Positions 9,336 through 18,675 are shown, numbered from the stretch's first letter. The stretch: DNA of 64,000 nt from Haloterrigena turkmenica DSM 5511 (GCF_000025325.1 NC_013743.1:2604001-2668000); one strand, 5' to 3'. Program-made: numbers and translations. The notes: a model not told the origin generated them from the sequence alone.

Positions 9336-10088
9336 CTACGTCTCCGACGAGTCGATCGTCGTCCCCGATTCATCGCCGGCGAGGAACGCGTCCAGCTCCT
9401 CGAGGCCGAAGATCGAGGCCTCGGCCTCGAGGGCCAGCAGCGCCTGCACCTTCGCGGCCATGCCGCCGGTGACATCGGTCGCCTCGCTCTCGCCCAGCAC
9501 GGCTTCGACGTCGTCGTAGTCCGAAATCCGGTCGATCACCCGATCCTCGTCGTCCAGTACGCCCGGCACCGTCGAGCAAAGGCCGATCCGCTCGGCCTCG
9601 AGGTCGCGGGCCAGTGCCGCCACGAGTTCGTCGCCGCTGACGACGGTCGCGCCCGCACCCGCGTGGGCGACTAGATCGCCGTGGAGTACGGGGACGAATC
9701 CCTCCGCGAGCAGCGTCGCGACCTGCCCGGTCGGTAACTCGAGGTCGCTCTCCGCGTCTCGGTGGGCCGCCGAGAACGGGTGGACCGGCACCGCCTCGAC
9801 GCCGCGCTCGAGCAGTCGGCCCAGGACGAACCGGTTCAGGGTCGTCATCGCTCCGTGGATGTCGAGGGCGGCGCCGGCGTCGCGGGTCCCCTCGGTGGTC
9901 GTGACGCCGTGCTCACTGGCGTTGTGGTGGCCGAAGCTGCCGCCGCCGTGGACGACCACGAGGTCGTCGATGTCGCCGTCGAGCGCCGCGGCGACCGCGT
10001 CGGCGGCCCGCTCGAGGGCCTCCCCGTCGAGCGTCTCGGGACGGTCCTTGTCGGTGATGACGCTGCCGCCAAGTTTCAGGACGATCAT
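9336..10088 (-). CDS. ipk: Isopentenyl phosphate kinase
   Basis: This 250-aa amino-acid-kinase-fold enzyme phosphorylates isopentenyl phosphate to isopentenyl diphosphate, the last step of the archaeal mevalonate route. KLGGSVITDK at 5-14 and HGGGSFGHH at 47-55 are the diagnostic phosphate-binding motifs; His54 matches the substrate-phosphate histidine that separates IPK from other family members. TDVTGGMAAKV near 210-220 is the conserved nucleotide-site block. The start overlaps the mvk stop by 4 nt (ATGA), showing tight coupling. Confidence 0.93.
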   Translation of the reverse strand: MIVLKLGGSVITDKDRPETLDGEALERAADAVAAALDGDIDDLVVVHGGGSFGHHNASEHGVTTTEGTRDAGAALDIHGAMTTLNRFVLGRLLERGVEAVPVHPFSAAHRDAESDLELPTGQVATLLAEGFVPVLHGDLVAHAGAGATVVSGDELVAALARDLEAERIGLCSTVPGVLDDEDRVIDRISDYDDVEAVLGESEATDVTGGMAAKVQALLALEAEASIFGLEELDAFLAGDESGTTIDSSET

Positions 10089-11071
10089 TCGAGTCGCTCC
10101 ACCCCCGTCTCGGCGAGTTCGGCGCGGAAGGCGTCCTCGCAGCCCAGCGTGTACGACAACGCCGTCTCGGTCTCATTGGTGTCGTCGAGGCCGACGATAC
10201 AGCCGCCGCCGCCGGCGCCCGTCAGTTTCGCACCCAGGGCGCCGGCGTCGCGGGCCGCCCAGACCATCGAGTCGAGCGTCCGGGAGGAGACCCCGAGCGC
10301 CGAGAGGAGTCCGTGATTGAAGTTCATCAGCCGGCCGAGTTCCTCGATATCTCCCGCAGCGAGGGCGTCCTCGCCGCGCCGGACGATGTCGCCGATGGCT
10401 TCGACCGTGTCGGCCGCGAACTCGTACTCCTCGCGGAGGTCGCGGACGCCGGCAACGAGTTCGCCCGTGTCGCCCGCGCCGCCGTCGAAGCCGATCACGA
10501 TCGGGAGCTCCGGTGCCTCGAGCGAGCGGCAGTCGTCGCCCTCGACGCGGACGGCGCCGCCGGTCGCCGAACAGAACGTGTCGGCTCGGGAGGCCTGCCC
10601 GCCCTGAACCTCGTGTTCCGTTCGGTAGGCGCGCTCGGCCAGTTCGTCGATCTCGAGGGTCGTGCCGAGTTCGCGGGTGCCGGCGTCGATGGCGGCGACG
10701 GCGACCGCCGCCGAGGAGCCCAGCCCCGCGCCCAGCGGGATGTCGCTCTCGATGGTGACATCGAAGCCGACGTCGTCCTCGCCAGTGACGTCTCGGACCT
10801 GCTCGATCGCGCTGTCGACGTACCCCATCGCGGCGTTGAGCAGCGACTCCGAGACGTCGACGTCGGGTCGCCCCTCGGGCTCGCCGGCGTACTCGACCGT
10901 GAAGCCGTCCAGGCTCAGGTCCTCGGCGTGAACCCGGAGTTTGCTGTCCGTCCGTTGCTCGACGTCGACCCGCGCCCGTAACTCGATCGCACACGGAACC
11001 GCGGGCTCGCCGTAGACCACTGCGTGCTCCCCGAACAAGTATACCTTCCCGGGAGCGCTCGAGACTGCCAT
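10085..11071 (-). CDS. mvk: Mevalonate kinase
   Basis: This 328-aa GHMP kinase phosphorylates mevalonate. SAPGKVYLFGEHAVVYG at 5-21 is the family N-terminal motif. PLGAGLGSSAAVAVA at 112-126 is the ATP-binding loop. GAKLTGAGGGGC near 280-291 is the third GHMP motif. It is the first gene of the mvk-ipk-rnj-idsA run on the minus strand and overlaps ipk by 4 nt. A TATA-like element lies 23-29 bp upstream of the ATG, so the message is likely leaderless. Confidence 0.95.
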   Translation of the reverse strand: MAVSSAPGKVYLFGEHAVVYGEPAVPCAIELRARVDVEQRTDSKLRVHAEDLSLDGFTVEYAGEPEGRPDVDVSESLLNAAMGYVDSAIEQVRDVTGEDDVGFDVTIESDIPLGAGLGSSAAVAVAAIDAGTRELGTTLEIDELAERAYRTEHEVQGGQASRADTFCSATGGAVRVEGDDCRSLEAPELPIVIGFDGGAGDTGELVAGVRDLREEYEFAADTVEAIGDIVRRGEDALAAGDIEELGRLMNFNHGLLSALGVSSRTLDSMVWAARDAGALGAKLTGAGGGGCIVGLDDTNETETALSYTLGCEDAFRAELAETGVERLE

Positions 11072-11093
11072 GCCCGGCCGTTCGGGCGACGAC

Positions 11094-11100
11094 GGTTAAT
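11094..11100 (-). promoter_or_regulatory. TATA-like element for mvk
   Basis: The minus-strand sequence ATTAACC lies 23-29 bp ahead of the mvk ATG, the spacing expected of a leaderless archaeal promoter. This is spacing and composition evidence only. Confidence 0.5.
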
Positions 11101-11180
11101 AGCTATTCGTCTCGCCGCGTTCGACCGCGACCCGGCGGCCCGCCGTCGACAGCGGCGTCGGGGATGTCGGGGGAGTCGGA

Positions 11181-11186
11181 TTTAAG
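11181..11186 (+). promoter_or_regulatory. TATA box for the HTH-ThiN regulator
   Basis: TTTAAG sits 26-31 bp upstream of the ATG at 11212 in otherwise GC-rich DNA, a classical haloarchaeal leaderless promoter. The distance supports choosing ATG 11212 over ATG 11164. Confidence 0.6.
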
Positions 11187-11211
11187 CCCGTGTCGCCGCA
11201 ACGCGGTCGTA

Positions 11212-12135
11212 ATGGCTCTTGTCTTGCCGAGCGAACTCGTCGTCGACCGCTTTCTCCCCACCGTGCGGGCGATGCTGGCGACACGTCTGGCCGACCGCGG
11301 CATGACCCAACAGGAAATCGCAACGAAGCTCGGCGTCACGCAGGCCGCCGTCAGCAAGTACGTCAGCGGCGAGAGCGGCGGCGACGACCGCTTTCGCGAC
11401 CACCCCGAGACCGTCGCGACCGTCGACCGCATCGCCGACGGCCTCGCCGGCGGCGAGATGGACGGCTACGACGCGCTGTCGGAACTCCTGGCGCTGATCC
11501 GCGATCTCGAGGACCGCGGGCCGATCTGCGAACTCCACGAGGAGGAGATGCCAGCGTTGCGAGGACTGGGATGTGACCTCTGCGTCCGCGGCCTCGACCC
11601 CGACGTCCGCGCCGAACGCGACGTGCTCGCGAACGTCAGGACGGCCGCGCGGACCCTCGCATCGATCCCCGAGATGGCCGCGGCCGTCCCGAACGTCGGC
11701 ACCAACGTCGGGATGGCCCTCCCCGACGCGCGCGACGAGACCGACATCGCTGCGGTTCCCGGCCGGATCTACGAGATCGGCCGCCGAATCGAGATCCCCG
11801 CCAACCCCGAATTCGGCGCCTCGAAACACGTCGCGACGGCCGTCCTCGCCGCCCGCTCGATCGATCCCGAGGTCCGCGGTGCGGTCAACGTCGCGACCGA
11901 CGAGGCGCTCCTCGAGGCCGCCCGCGCGCTCGGGTACGACCCCCTCGAGTTCGACGCCGACTACGAGGACCGTGGCGAACACCTCCGGGACCGGTTCGCC
12001 GAGCGCGGGAGCGTCCCGCGGGTGGTCTACCATCAGGGCGCGTTCGGTATCGAACCGATCACCTACGTCTTCGGGGAAACGGCCGTCGACGCGGCCGAAC
12101 TGGTCGCGACGCTCCTCGAGGAAGCGACGACGTAG
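11212..12135 (+). CDS. thiR: HTH-ThiN transcriptional regulator (ThiR-like)
   Basis: This is a 307-aa protein. An XRE-type helix-turn-helix spans about 22-55 (MTQQEIATKLGVTQAAVSKY). A linker with C106, H109, C121 and C124 could bind a metal. The C-terminal 138-305 segment is a ThiN domain: IPANPEFGASKHVATAVLAA, the AVNV motif and GAFGIEPITYVFG. In established biology ThiN with ThiD makes thiamine phosphate; without ThiD and fused to an HTH it is the repressor ThiR, sensing thiamine phosphate. No ThiD domain is present, so regulation is the better call. It stands alone on the plus strand between rps2 and mvk. Confidence 0.85.
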   Translation: MALVLPSELVVDRFLPTVRAMLATRLADRGMTQQEIATKLGVTQAAVSKYVSGESGGDDRFRDHPETVATVDRIADGLAGGEMDGYDALSELLALIRDLEDRGPICELHEEEMPALRGLGCDLCVRGLDPDVRAERDVLANVRTAARTLASIPEMAAAVPNVGTNVGMALPDARDETDIAAVPGRIYEIGRRIEIPANPEFGASKHVATAVLAARSIDPEVRGAVNVATDEALLEAARALGYDPLEFDADYEDRGEHLRDRFAERGSVPRVVYHQGAFGIEPITYVFGETAVDAAELVATLLEEATT

Positions 12136-12157
12136 CCGAAACCGGATTTCACTCGGC

Positions 12158-12280
12158 TCAGAAGCCGACGAGAGCGCGGTACGGGATGCCGACGGCGAAA
12201 ATCACGATCAGTGCCGCCGCGGCCAGCATGACTGGTAGCGGGATGACGTCCTCCTCGAAGTGAAACAGCGAATCGATCAT
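12158..12280 (-). CDS. 40-aa single-span membrane peptide
   Basis: The open frame encodes a 40-residue protein: an acidic start (MIDSLFHFEEDV), then a hydrophobic stretch of about 20 residues (LPVMLAAAALIVIFAVGI), ending PYRALVGF. It is too short for usual ORF cut-offs. It follows rps2 on the same strand, its start 138 bp after the rps2 stop, so it could be the last gene of the ribosomal block. An overlapping frame beginning at 12305 is longer but Arg/Ser-rich and looks spurious. The function is unknown; the clean charge-then-TM architecture is the only support. Confidence 0.6.
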   Translation of the reverse strand: MIDSLFHFEEDVIPLPVMLAAAALIVIFAVGIPYRALVGF

Positions 12281-12418
12281 AGCCGCCCGTTGTTCGGGTG
12301 CTCATGTAACTCCTTTGCTCATCGAGTGTGACTCGAGCACGACACGAGCAGTGCGGCCGCTCGGCGGAACGTGGAGCGATAACGAAAACGGATCAGTATC
12401 GATTCCGGTTCGAACGGA

Positions 12419-13228
12419 TTAGACGCCGCTCTCGAAGTCGTCGAGCGAGTAGGACGGCTCGGCGCCGCGTCGATCGAGGACTTCGTTGGCGAGCAGCCAG
12501 TAGACGACCGAGAGGGCCTTGCGACCCTTGTTGTTCGTCGGGACGACCAGGTCGACGTTGCTGACCTGGTTGTTCGAGTCACACATCGCGATGACCGGGA
12601 TGCCGACCGTGATGGCCTCCTTGACGGCCTGGGCGTCGCCGATCGGGTCGGTGACGACCAGCACGTCGGGCTCGATGTAGCCGTCGTACTTGGGGTTGGT
12701 CAGCGTGCCCGGGATGAAGCGGCCGGTGCGGGCGCGGGCGCCCACGGCCTCGGCGAACTTCTCCGCCGGGAACCGACCGTACTGGCGACTCGAGGTGACC
12801 AGGATCTGCTCGGGGTCGTAGTTAGCGAGGAAGTCCGCGGCCGTGCGGATGCGGCCGTCGGTCTTCGAGACGTCCAGCACGTAGAGACCGTCGGTCCGGA
12901 CGCGGTGGATGAACCGCTCCATGTCCGAGGTCTTCTGCTGGGTCCCGATGTGGACACCGGCGCCCAGGTAGTCCTCGACGGGGATGAGGAGGTCGGCCTC
13001 CTCGTCGCTCATAACGTCGTCGTCGAGCGAGGGTCCGGCGTCTTCCTCTTCCTCCTCGGCGGCTGGTTCGGCGTCGGCGTCGGCCTCCGTGGCCTCGGCG
13101 TCGGCTGGCTGTTCGTCTACAGGCTCGACGTCCTCCTTGGCGGCGGGACCCGGCCCCTCGGCCGGCTCCTCGTCGATTTCCTCCTCGGCGGCGTCGAGCC
13201 CTTCTTGGGTTGCGTCGTTATCTGTCAT
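12419..13228 (-). CDS. rps2: 30S ribosomal protein S2
   Basis: This 269-aa protein is uS2 of the small ribosomal subunit. The core begins near residue 76 with [16 protein letters not shown] and includes [13 protein letters not shown] and [12 protein letters not shown], both typical of archaeal S2. The first 75 residues are a very acidic Glu/Asp/Ala extension seen in haloarchaeal S2. ATG 13228 overlaps the eno stop by 4 nt, so translation is coupled. A longer in-frame reading upstream is antisense-like noise inside eno. Confidence 0.96.
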   Translation of the reverse strand: MTDNDATQEGLDAAEEEIDEEPAEGPGPAAKEDVEPVDEQPADAEATEADADAEPAAEEEEEDAGPSLDDDVMSDEEADLLIPVEDYLGAGVHIGTQQKTSDMERFIHRVRTDGLYVLDVSKTDGRIRTAADFLANYDPEQILVTSSRQYGRFPAEKFAEAVGARARTGRFIPGTLTNPKYDGYIEPDVLVVTDPIGDAQAVKEAITVGIPVIAMCDSNNQVSNVDLVVPTNNKGRKALSVVYWLLANEVLDRRGAEPSYSLDDFESGV

Positions 13229-14430
13229 GTCGCGTCGTCTGCGATTCTGATGAGCTCGTTGAGTTTGGCGGTTCGCTCGCCGCCGACGGCACCGGTCTTG
13301 ATGAACGGTGCGTCGGTCGCAACGGCGAGGTGTGCGATCGTCGTGTCTTCGGTCTCGCCCGAACGGTGGGAGATGACCGGATCGTAGCCGTTCTGGGTCG
13401 CGAGTTCGATCGCGTCGAAGGCGTCGGTCAGCGTCCCAATCTGGTTCGGCTTGATCAGGATGCTGTTGGCCGCACCGCGATCGATACCCTCGACGAGTCG
13501 ATCCGTGTTCGTGACGAACAGGTCGTCGCCGCAGATCAGCGTCTGGTCGCCGACCTCGTCGGTGAGGTCGGCAAAGGCGTCGTAGTCGTCCTCGTCGAGG
13601 GGGTCCTCGACGTAGACCAGATCGTACTCGCGGACGAGCTCCGCGATGTACTCGATCTGCTCGTCGGTGTCGCGACTCCGGTCGCTGTACTCGTAGGTGC
13701 CGGTCTCGCTGTCGTACAGCTCCGCGCCGGCGACGTCCAGTCCGAAGCCGATGTTGAAGCCGACCTCGTCCTGAACGATCGAGACCGCTTCGTCGACGAT
13801 CTCGAAGGCCTCGCTGTCGTCGATCGACGGCGCCCACGCGCCTTCGTCGCCCTTGCCACAGGGAACGTCGCGTTCCTCGAGCAGGTCGGCGACGGTGCCG
13901 TGGACGGTGGCGTTGGCGAAGACGGCGTCCTCGACGCTGGGCGCGCCGACGGGCGCGACGAGGAACTCCTGAATATCGGTCGCGTCGGCGGCGTGTTCGC
14001 CGCCGCCGACGACGTTACCGAGCGGGATCGGGAAGTTCTGGCCGCGGAACGCGCCGCCTAAGTGCTGGAACAGCGGCGCGCCGAGCACGTCGGCACCGGC
14101 CTTCGCGGCGGCCATCGAGATGGCGACCGCGCTGTTGGCGCCGATCTCCGAGAAGTCGTCGGTTCCGTCGGCGGCGTGCAGGGCGGCGTCGACCTCGCGC
14201 TGGTTGCCGGCGTAGGCTTCGCCGACGAGTCGCGGGACGGCCTCCTCGCGGGCCGCGGCGATCGCCTCGCTGGGCGGTCGCTCGACGGCCTCGTACTCGC
14301 CGGTACTGGCACCGCTCGGTGCTGCTGCGCGGCCGAAGCCGCCGCTTTCGGTCACTACGTCGGCCTCGACGGTCGGATTGCCCCGCGAGTCGAGGATCCG
14401 ACGCAGTCGCACGTCAGTGATGAGCGTCAT
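13225..14430 (-). CDS. eno: Enolase
   Basis: This 401-aa enzyme converts 2-phosphoglycerate to phosphoenolpyruvate. [13 protein letters not shown] near 13-25, [10 protein letters not shown] near 39-48, [10 protein letters not shown] near 273-282, ICGDDLF and KPNQIGTLT near 324-332 (catalytic lysine), and the [17 protein letters not shown] block near 353-370 are all enolase signatures. It overlaps rps2 and rpoK by 4 nt each. Its place in the ribosomal/RNA polymerase operon is a conserved archaeal arrangement. Confidence 0.97.
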   Translation of the reverse strand: MTLITDVRLRRILDSRGNPTVEADVVTESGGFGRAAAPSGASTGEYEAVERPPSEAIAAAREEAVPRLVGEAYAGNQREVDAALHAADGTDDFSEIGANSAVAISMAAAKAGADVLGAPLFQHLGGAFRGQNFPIPLGNVVGGGEHAADATDIQEFLVAPVGAPSVEDAVFANATVHGTVADLLEERDVPCGKGDEGAWAPSIDDSEAFEIVDEAVSIVQDEVGFNIGFGLDVAGAELYDSETGTYEYSDRSRDTDEQIEYIAELVREYDLVYVEDPLDEDDYDAFADLTDEVGDQTLICGDDLFVTNTDRLVEGIDRGAANSILIKPNQIGTLTDAFDAIELATQNGYDPVISHRSGETEDTTIAHLAVATDAPFIKTGAVGGERTAKLNELIRIADDAT

Positions 14431-14612
14431 TTCCGATCGTACCCCCGTTTAACTGTGAACGGAAGCGCACCGGCGTCGTACTCCTCGGCGGCGATGAGGA
14501 TCGGCTCCGACTGGTCGGTGTCGACCAGCACCGGCGCGCCGTAGGAGATCTGCAGCGCTCGAGCGCCGAGGATGCGTGCTTTCTCGTAGCGGTTGTGCTG
14601 TTGTTGTTGCAT
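14427..14612 (-). CDS. rpoK: DNA-directed RNA polymerase subunit K
   Basis: This is a 61-aa subunit homologous to eukaryotic Rpb6 and bacterial omega. [16 protein letters not shown] matches the conserved helix that clamps the largest subunit, and [15 protein letters not shown] is the conserved C-terminus. ATG 14612 starts with a short polyglutamine run (MQQQQHN). It overlaps the eno start by 4 nt and follows rpoN by 2 nt, consistent with one polycistronic message. Confidence 0.95.
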   Translation of the reverse strand: MQQQQHNRYEKARILGARALQISYGAPVLVDTDQSEPILIAAEEYDAGALPFTVKRGYDRK

Positions 14613-14614
14613 TG

Positions 14615-14809
14615 TTACTGGTACGGGGAGACGACGTCGACGAGGTCGCGGTGACTGACGAGCATGCGCCGACAGCAGTAGCGCTCGACGCCGAGTTCGT
14701 CGAGGACCTTCTCGGGGTCCTCGTCGCCCTCGTTGGCTCGTTCGTCGAACTCCTCCCAGTGTTCGGCGACGACGTTGCCACAGGTGAAACACCGGACCGG
14801 TACCATCAT
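14615..14809 (-). CDS. rpoN: DNA-directed RNA polymerase subunit N
   Basis: This 64-aa zinc-binding subunit is the Rpb10 homologue. The metal site is CFTCG at residues 7-11 with the adjacent CC pair (YCCRRML) near 44-49, a layout unique to RpoN/Rpb10. The start MMVPVRC is usual. It lies between rps9 and rpoK in the same transcript direction. Confidence 0.96.
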   Translation of the reverse strand: MMVPVRCFTCGNVVAEHWEEFDERANEGDEDPEKVLDELGVERYCCRRMLVSHRDLVDVVSPYQ

Positions 14810-14821
14810 GCTTGAATCACC

Positions 14822-15220
14822 TTAGCGGTAGGACTTCTGGTAGCGGGCCCGTGCACCGGGGCCGCCCCACTTCTTCGGTTCGGACTGACGAACGTCGTTG
14901 ACCAGCAGCGACCGGTCGAACTCCATGTAGGCGTCGCGGAGTTCGGCGTCGTTAGTGTACTGGACGATGCCGCGTGCGATGGCGGTGCGGACGGCGTCTG
15001 CCTGTCCGCTAATGCCGCCGCCTTCGACGCGAATGTCGATGTCCATCTCACTGCGCAGGTCCTCGCCGGCGATGCGGAACGGCTCGAGCATCTTGAGCCG
15101 GGACATCTCCGGTTCGACCAGTTCGACTGGCTTGGAGTTGATTCGGACGCGACCCTCGCCCTCGCGAACGGTCGCGCGGGCGACGGCGGTCTTTTTCTTT
15201 CCACTCGTGTTGGTTACCAT
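14822..15220 (-). CDS. rps9: 30S ribosomal protein S9
   Basis: This 132-aa protein is uS9. [22 protein letters not shown] at the N-terminus and the C-terminal [14 protein letters not shown], whose tail reaches the P-site tRNA anticodon, are diagnostic. Its first 7 nt overlap the end of rpl13, so translation is coupled. Confidence 0.97.
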   Translation of the reverse strand: MVTNTSGKKKTAVARATVREGEGRVRINSKPVELVEPEMSRLKMLEPFRIAGEDLRSEMDIDIRVEGGGISGQADAVRTAIARGIVQYTNDAELRDAYMEFDRSLLVNDVRQSEPKKWGGPGARARYQKSYR

Positions 15221-15663
15221 GTGACGTTAGCACCTAACTGTTCGGAGACTTCGCCCAACTGGACGAAGCGGATGTTCGAAAGCCGATCGAGCGACGTCCC
15301 CTCAAGCACTTCGGCCTCGCTGTCGTCGTCGTGCTCGTAGGGGTTGCCGACGTAGATGCGGACGCTGTCGAGCGCTTCGCGGCCACGGGGCTTCTTGTAC
15401 GGAAGCATGCCGCGAACGGAGCGCTTGAAGATCGTGTCCGGTCGCTTCGGGTAGTAGGGTCCGCTGTCGGACTGCAGCTGCAGTCGCTTGCGGTAGGTGC
15501 CGAAGACGTCCTCCTCGTCGCCGGTGATGATCGCCTCCTCGGCGTTGACGACGGCGATGCGCTCGCCGTCGAGGGCGCGCTGTGCGACTTCGCTGGCGAC
15601 GCGACCGAGGATGCAGTCTCGGGCGTCGACGACGACGTCTGCGTCGAATTCCGCGATACTCAT
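15214..15663 (-). CDS. rpl13: 50S ribosomal protein L13
   Basis: This 149-aa protein is uL13. [19 protein letters not shown] near 13-31 and [17 protein letters not shown] near 82-98 are the conserved RNA-contacting segments. It overlaps rpl18e by 4 nt and rps9 by 7 nt. The C-terminal acidic [13 protein letters not shown] insert is a halophilic feature. Confidence 0.97.
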   Translation of the reverse strand: MSIAEFDADVVVDARDCILGRVASEVAQRALDGERIAVVNAEEAIITGDEEDVFGTYRKRLQLQSDSGPYYPKRPDTIFKRSVRGMLPYKKPRGREALDSVRIYVGNPYEHDDDSEAEVLEGTSLDRLSNIRFVQLGEVSEQLGANVTW

Positions 15664-16013
15664 CGAATCACCCGGACGTTGGATCCTTCGGGGTTTGCTT
15701 CGAGCGCCTGCTCGAGCGGTACTGATTCGCCGACCTGTTCGATTTTCGTCTCGGCCGAGGAACTGAAGTTGACGGCCGCGACGGTAACCGATTTCTGTAG
15801 TGCGCCGGAGCCCAGCACTTTGCCGGGAACGACGACGGTCTCTTCTTCGCGTGCGTATCGCTCGATACGGCCCAGGTTCACCTCTGCGTGGGTGCGCCGG
15901 GGCTTCTCGAGTCGATCCGCGACATCTCGCCAGACGTCGGCGTCCGTCTCGCGGGACGTCGACTTCAGCTCGGCGATGAGATCGTTGAGCCTCGGATTAG
16001 TTTTGCTACTCAT
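15660..16013 (-). CDS. rpl18e: 50S ribosomal protein L18e
   Basis: This 117-aa protein is eL18, an archaeal/eukaryotic large-subunit protein. [21 protein letters not shown] and [12 protein letters not shown] are family motifs. It is first after tRNA-Leu on the minus strand and overlaps rpl13 by 4 nt. The 156 bp between it and tRNA-Leu could hold a processing site or its own promoter. Confidence 0.96.
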   Translation of the reverse strand: MSSKTNPRLNDLIAELKSTSRETDADVWRDVADRLEKPRRTHAEVNLGRIERYAREEETVVVPGKVLGSGALQKSVTVAAVNFSSSAETKIEQVGESVPLEQALEANPEGSNVRVIR

Positions 16014-16169
16014 TGGTTTCCTCCAAAGATACGGAACCGACGGGACGAGGAACCGTCTCGTCGGGTATGGAATCGCTGTCGTGTCGAACGGTCCGGAACG
16101 CGCCCAGCCCGGCGTCCGGTACGGACGGTCGGCTGTTCGGTCGTGGACGTTCGACGAGTGAGAAGTGGA

Positions 16170-16254
16170 TGCAGGGAGCAGGATTTGAACCTGCGGACTC
16201 CTACGAGACAGCGCCCTGAACGCTGCGCCGTTGGCCTGACTTGGCTATCCCTGC
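16170..16254 (-). tRNA. tRNA-Leu (CAG)
   Basis: An 85-nt type II tRNA with long variable arm. The acceptor stem GCAGGGA/TCCCTGC pairs perfectly, with discriminator A. The anticodon stem CAGCG/CGCTG encloses TTCAGGG, giving anticodon CAG. The T arm is GCAGG-TTCAAAT-CCTGC. CCA is not encoded. It lies between rpoD and rpl18e on the same strand and may be cut out of the operon transcript. Confidence 0.97.
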
Positions 16255-16387
16255 TCGCACTTCTGTGTATCCGCCGCCCCTTCAAACCCCTTTCGATTCC
16301 ATCGGACGAGTCCGTGCCGGTCTCGTTGCTAACGGCGCCGGCGAACGCGGACTCTCGGTGTCGGGAGTTGGGGCGGAACATCTGTTG

Positions 16388-17137
16388 CTATAGCTGTACT
16401 GCGTCTTCGAGGTCGGTCGCTCGCGACTCGATCGAGTCGGCGGCTCGCGTGACCAGTTCCTCGACGCTGAAGGAGCCGTCCGTCTCCACGTGGAAGACGA
16501 AGGCGTTGGGCACGTCCTCGATCTCGACCTCCTTCCCCGGATACCGGTTCGAGAGATCGTGATCGAACTCGCTCGTGGGAACGAGTTCGCCGTCGTCCTC
16601 GATAACGCCCCGAACGATCCGGGACTCCTCCTCTTCGAACTCGGGGAGGTCACCGACGACCTCCACGCGCTGGAGGTGTCGGTAGCCGACGGCCACGCCG
16701 CCCTGATGTTTGGCGTGGTCCTTGCCGTAGTCGAGGACGGCGTCGGCCTCGGCCTCGAGACGCTGGTCGTCTTTGAGGTCGATGATCGGGACGTTCTCGT
16801 CCGCCGGTTGGACGAGATCGTCACTCGAGACGAGATCGCCCGAGTAGGCCGTGGCCGGCCCTTCGACGTCGATCGAGAGCGTGACGGTCTCGTCCTCGCC
16901 GAACTCGCCTTCCGGCGGCGTCGTCAGCGGGACGAGCCCGAGCCGGAGCGCGAGCTGCTCGTCGAACATGACCGACGAGTTCTCGACGAACCGGACGGTG
17001 TCGATCGCCATCGTCGGCACGTCGGCGAGCATCGCTCGCCGGATGCCGTTGGCGAACCCGGGGGTCACGCCCCGAACGAGGAACCGCGCCTCGCGTTCCT
17101 CGCGTTCGACGAACTCGACGTCGTACTCTTCAGTCAT
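16388..17137 (-). CDS. rpoD: DNA-directed RNA polymerase subunit D
   Basis: This 249-aa subunit is the archaeal homologue of Rpb3/bacterial alpha N-terminus and starts RNA polymerase assembly with subunit [24 protein letters not shown] near 23-45 is the alpha-motif, and [13 protein letters not shown] near 62-74 follows. No cysteine-rich Fe-S domain is visible, as expected for haloarchaea. ATG 17137 was chosen as the start at [12 protein letters not shown]; longer in-frame extensions run into rps11. The gap to rps11 is 4 nt. Confidence 0.96.
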   Translation of the reverse strand: MTEEYDVEFVEREEREARFLVRGVTPGFANGIRRAMLADVPTMAIDTVRFVENSSVMFDEQLALRLGLVPLTTPPEGEFGEDETVTLSIDVEGPATAYSGDLVSSDDLVQPADENVPIIDLKDDQRLEAEADAVLDYGKDHAKHQGGVAVGYRHLQRVEVVGDLPEFEEEESRIVRGVIEDDGELVPTSEFDHDLSNRYPGKEVEIEDVPNAFVFHVETDGSFSVEELVTRAADSIESRATDLEDAVQL

Positions 17138-17141
17138 GGAT

Positions 17142-17531
17142 CTAGTAGCCGCCCTTACCCTTCGGTGCGCGCGATCCGTCGTGCGGGATCGGCGTGACGT
17201 CTTCGATGCGACCGATCTCGATACCGGAGCGAGCGAGCGCGCGGATCGTCGCCTGCGCGCCGGGACCGGGGGACTTCTGGAGGTTCCCGCCGGGGCCACG
17301 GACTCGCACGTGGAGTCCGGTGATGCCCGCGGCCTTGACCTCTTCAGCGACGGACTCGGCCATCTGCATGGCCGCGTACGGCGACGCCTCGTCGCGGTTC
17401 TGCTTGACCGCCGTCCCGCCGGAGGACTTGGCGATCGTCTCCGCGCCCGTGAGGTCGGTCACGGTCATGACGGTGTTGTTGAACGATGCGTGCACGTGGG
17501 CAACGCCCCACTTTTCGTCGTCCTGGCTCAT
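17142..17531 (-). CDS. rps11: 30S ribosomal protein S11
   Basis: This 129-aa protein is uS11. [25 protein letters not shown] at the N-terminus and [25 protein letters not shown] plus [19 protein letters not shown] at the C-terminus are diagnostic for the archaeal form. It lies 3 nt after rps4 and 4 nt before rpoD. Confidence 0.98.
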   Translation of the reverse strand: MSQDDEKWGVAHVHASFNNTVMTVTDLTGAETIAKSSGGTAVKQNRDEASPYAAMQMAESVAEEVKAAGITGLHVRVRGPGGNLQKSPGPGAQATIRALARSGIEIGRIEDVTPIPHDGSRAPKGKGGY

Positions 17532-17534
17532 GGT

Positions 17535-18056
17535 TTACTGACCCTCCGCTCGTTCGGGATGAAGTTCGTCCGCGAGGGGACTGTTCTCGTCGAAATCGAC
17601 GAGGTCCTCCTCGTCGACGTCGACGACGTACGACGGAACCCGGTGGCGCTGGTCGCCGATCACGATGTGCCCGTGGATGATGTACTGTCGGGCCTGCTGG
17701 GTCGTGTTGGCCAGCCCGTTTCGGTAGACGACCGTCTGGAGACGGCGCTCGAGGATATCCTCGATCTCGAGCGACAGGATGTCGCCGAGTTCGTCGGTCT
17801 CGTCGAGGATGCCGACGCGCTTGAGGCGACCGAGGAACTCCTCGGAGCGGCGCTGGACGATCTCGTCGTCCTGGGCCTGACCGAGGAGTTCGCGGGCCTC
17901 GCGCCGGTAGGAGCGAAGCTCGGACTGGGCGCGCCAGAGCTCTTCCTTGTTCGAGAGCCCGTAGCGGTCGACCAGCGAGTGCTCGGTGGCGATGCGTTCG
18001 CCCTGGTATGGGTGGTTCGGCGTCTCGTATTGTTTGGTGTCAGTGCCGAGTGGCAT
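17535..18056 (-). CDS. rps4: 30S ribosomal protein S4
   Basis: This 173-aa protein is uS4 of archaeal type. The S4 RNA-binding domain lies at about 103-165 (ERRLQTVVYRNGLANTTQQARQYIIHGHIVIGDQR). The N-terminal ETPNHPYQGERIATEHSLVDRYGL is typical. Its ATG shares one base with the rps13 stop (TAATG), a sign of translational coupling. Confidence 0.97.
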   Translation of the reverse strand: MPLGTDTKQYETPNHPYQGERIATEHSLVDRYGLSNKEELWRAQSELRSYRREARELLGQAQDDEIVQRRSEEFLGRLKRVGILDETDELGDILSLEIEDILERRLQTVVYRNGLANTTQQARQYIIHGHIVIGDQRHRVPSYVVDVDEEDLVDFDENSPLADELHPERAEGQ

Positions 18057-18580
18057 TATTCACCCTCGTCCTCTTCGGCGGCGGCCTCTTCGGCCTGTTC
18101 TTCGCGGATCTCTTCGACGTTGACTCCGATGGTGCCCTCCGTACGACCGGTGGACTTGGTTCGCTGACCGCGAACCTTCTGGCCGCGCTTGTGGCGCGTC
18201 CCCTTGTAGGAGTCGATCATCTTCATCCGGTTGATGTCGTGCTGACGGGTCAGCTGGAGATCGTTCCCGATCTCGTGGGTGGTTTCGCCGGTGTAGAAGT
18301 CCGACTGGCGGTTGTTGAGCCAGTCCGGCACTTCCTCGGCGTAGTTCTCTACGGTTTCGACGACCTCGTCGATGATGTCGTCATCGAGTCGACCGAACGT
18401 AGCTGTTCGATCGACGTCCGCTTCGTCGGCGATGAGTCGGGCGGTCCGTCGACCGACACCGTTCAGCTCCGACAGCGAACGCTCGACAGTCTTCGTCCCA
18501 TCGAGGTCCGTCTGCCCGATGCGGACGAAGTACTGGAGGTCTTCGTCGTCCTCTTGTTCTTGAGGTGCTTCCTCACTCAT
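18056..18580 (-). CDS. rps13: 30S ribosomal protein S13
   Basis: This 174-aa protein is uS13 and heads the ribosomal block. FVRIGQTDLDGTKTVERSL, LNGVGRRTARLIADEA and RHKRGQKVRGQRTKSTGRTEG are family motifs; the C-terminal acidic tail (EEQAEEAAAEEDEGE) is halophile-specific. tRNA-Ser lies 95 bp upstream on the same strand. Confidence 0.97.
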   Translation of the reverse strand: MSEEAPQEQEDDEDLQYFVRIGQTDLDGTKTVERSLSELNGVGRRTARLIADEADVDRTATFGRLDDDIIDEVVETVENYAEEVPDWLNNRQSDFYTGETTHEIGNDLQLTRQHDINRMKMIDSYKGTRHKRGQKVRGQRTKSTGRTEGTIGVNVEEIREEQAEEAAAEEDEGE

Positions 18581-18675
18581 GTGTCGTGTATCTGTGTCTG
18601 GTGTGCGCGCGGTTCAAACGACTGGCGAAAGAACGCCAGGGAATGCTACTGACGAGGAGTCGCCAGCGAATCCGA

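Noticed and set aside
12063-12305. 80-codon minus-strand frame overlapping the 40-aa membrane peptide
   Set aside because: It has a good Shine-Dalgarno-like AGGAG, but the peptide is Arg/Ser/Gly-rich and runs antisense into the ThiN gene.
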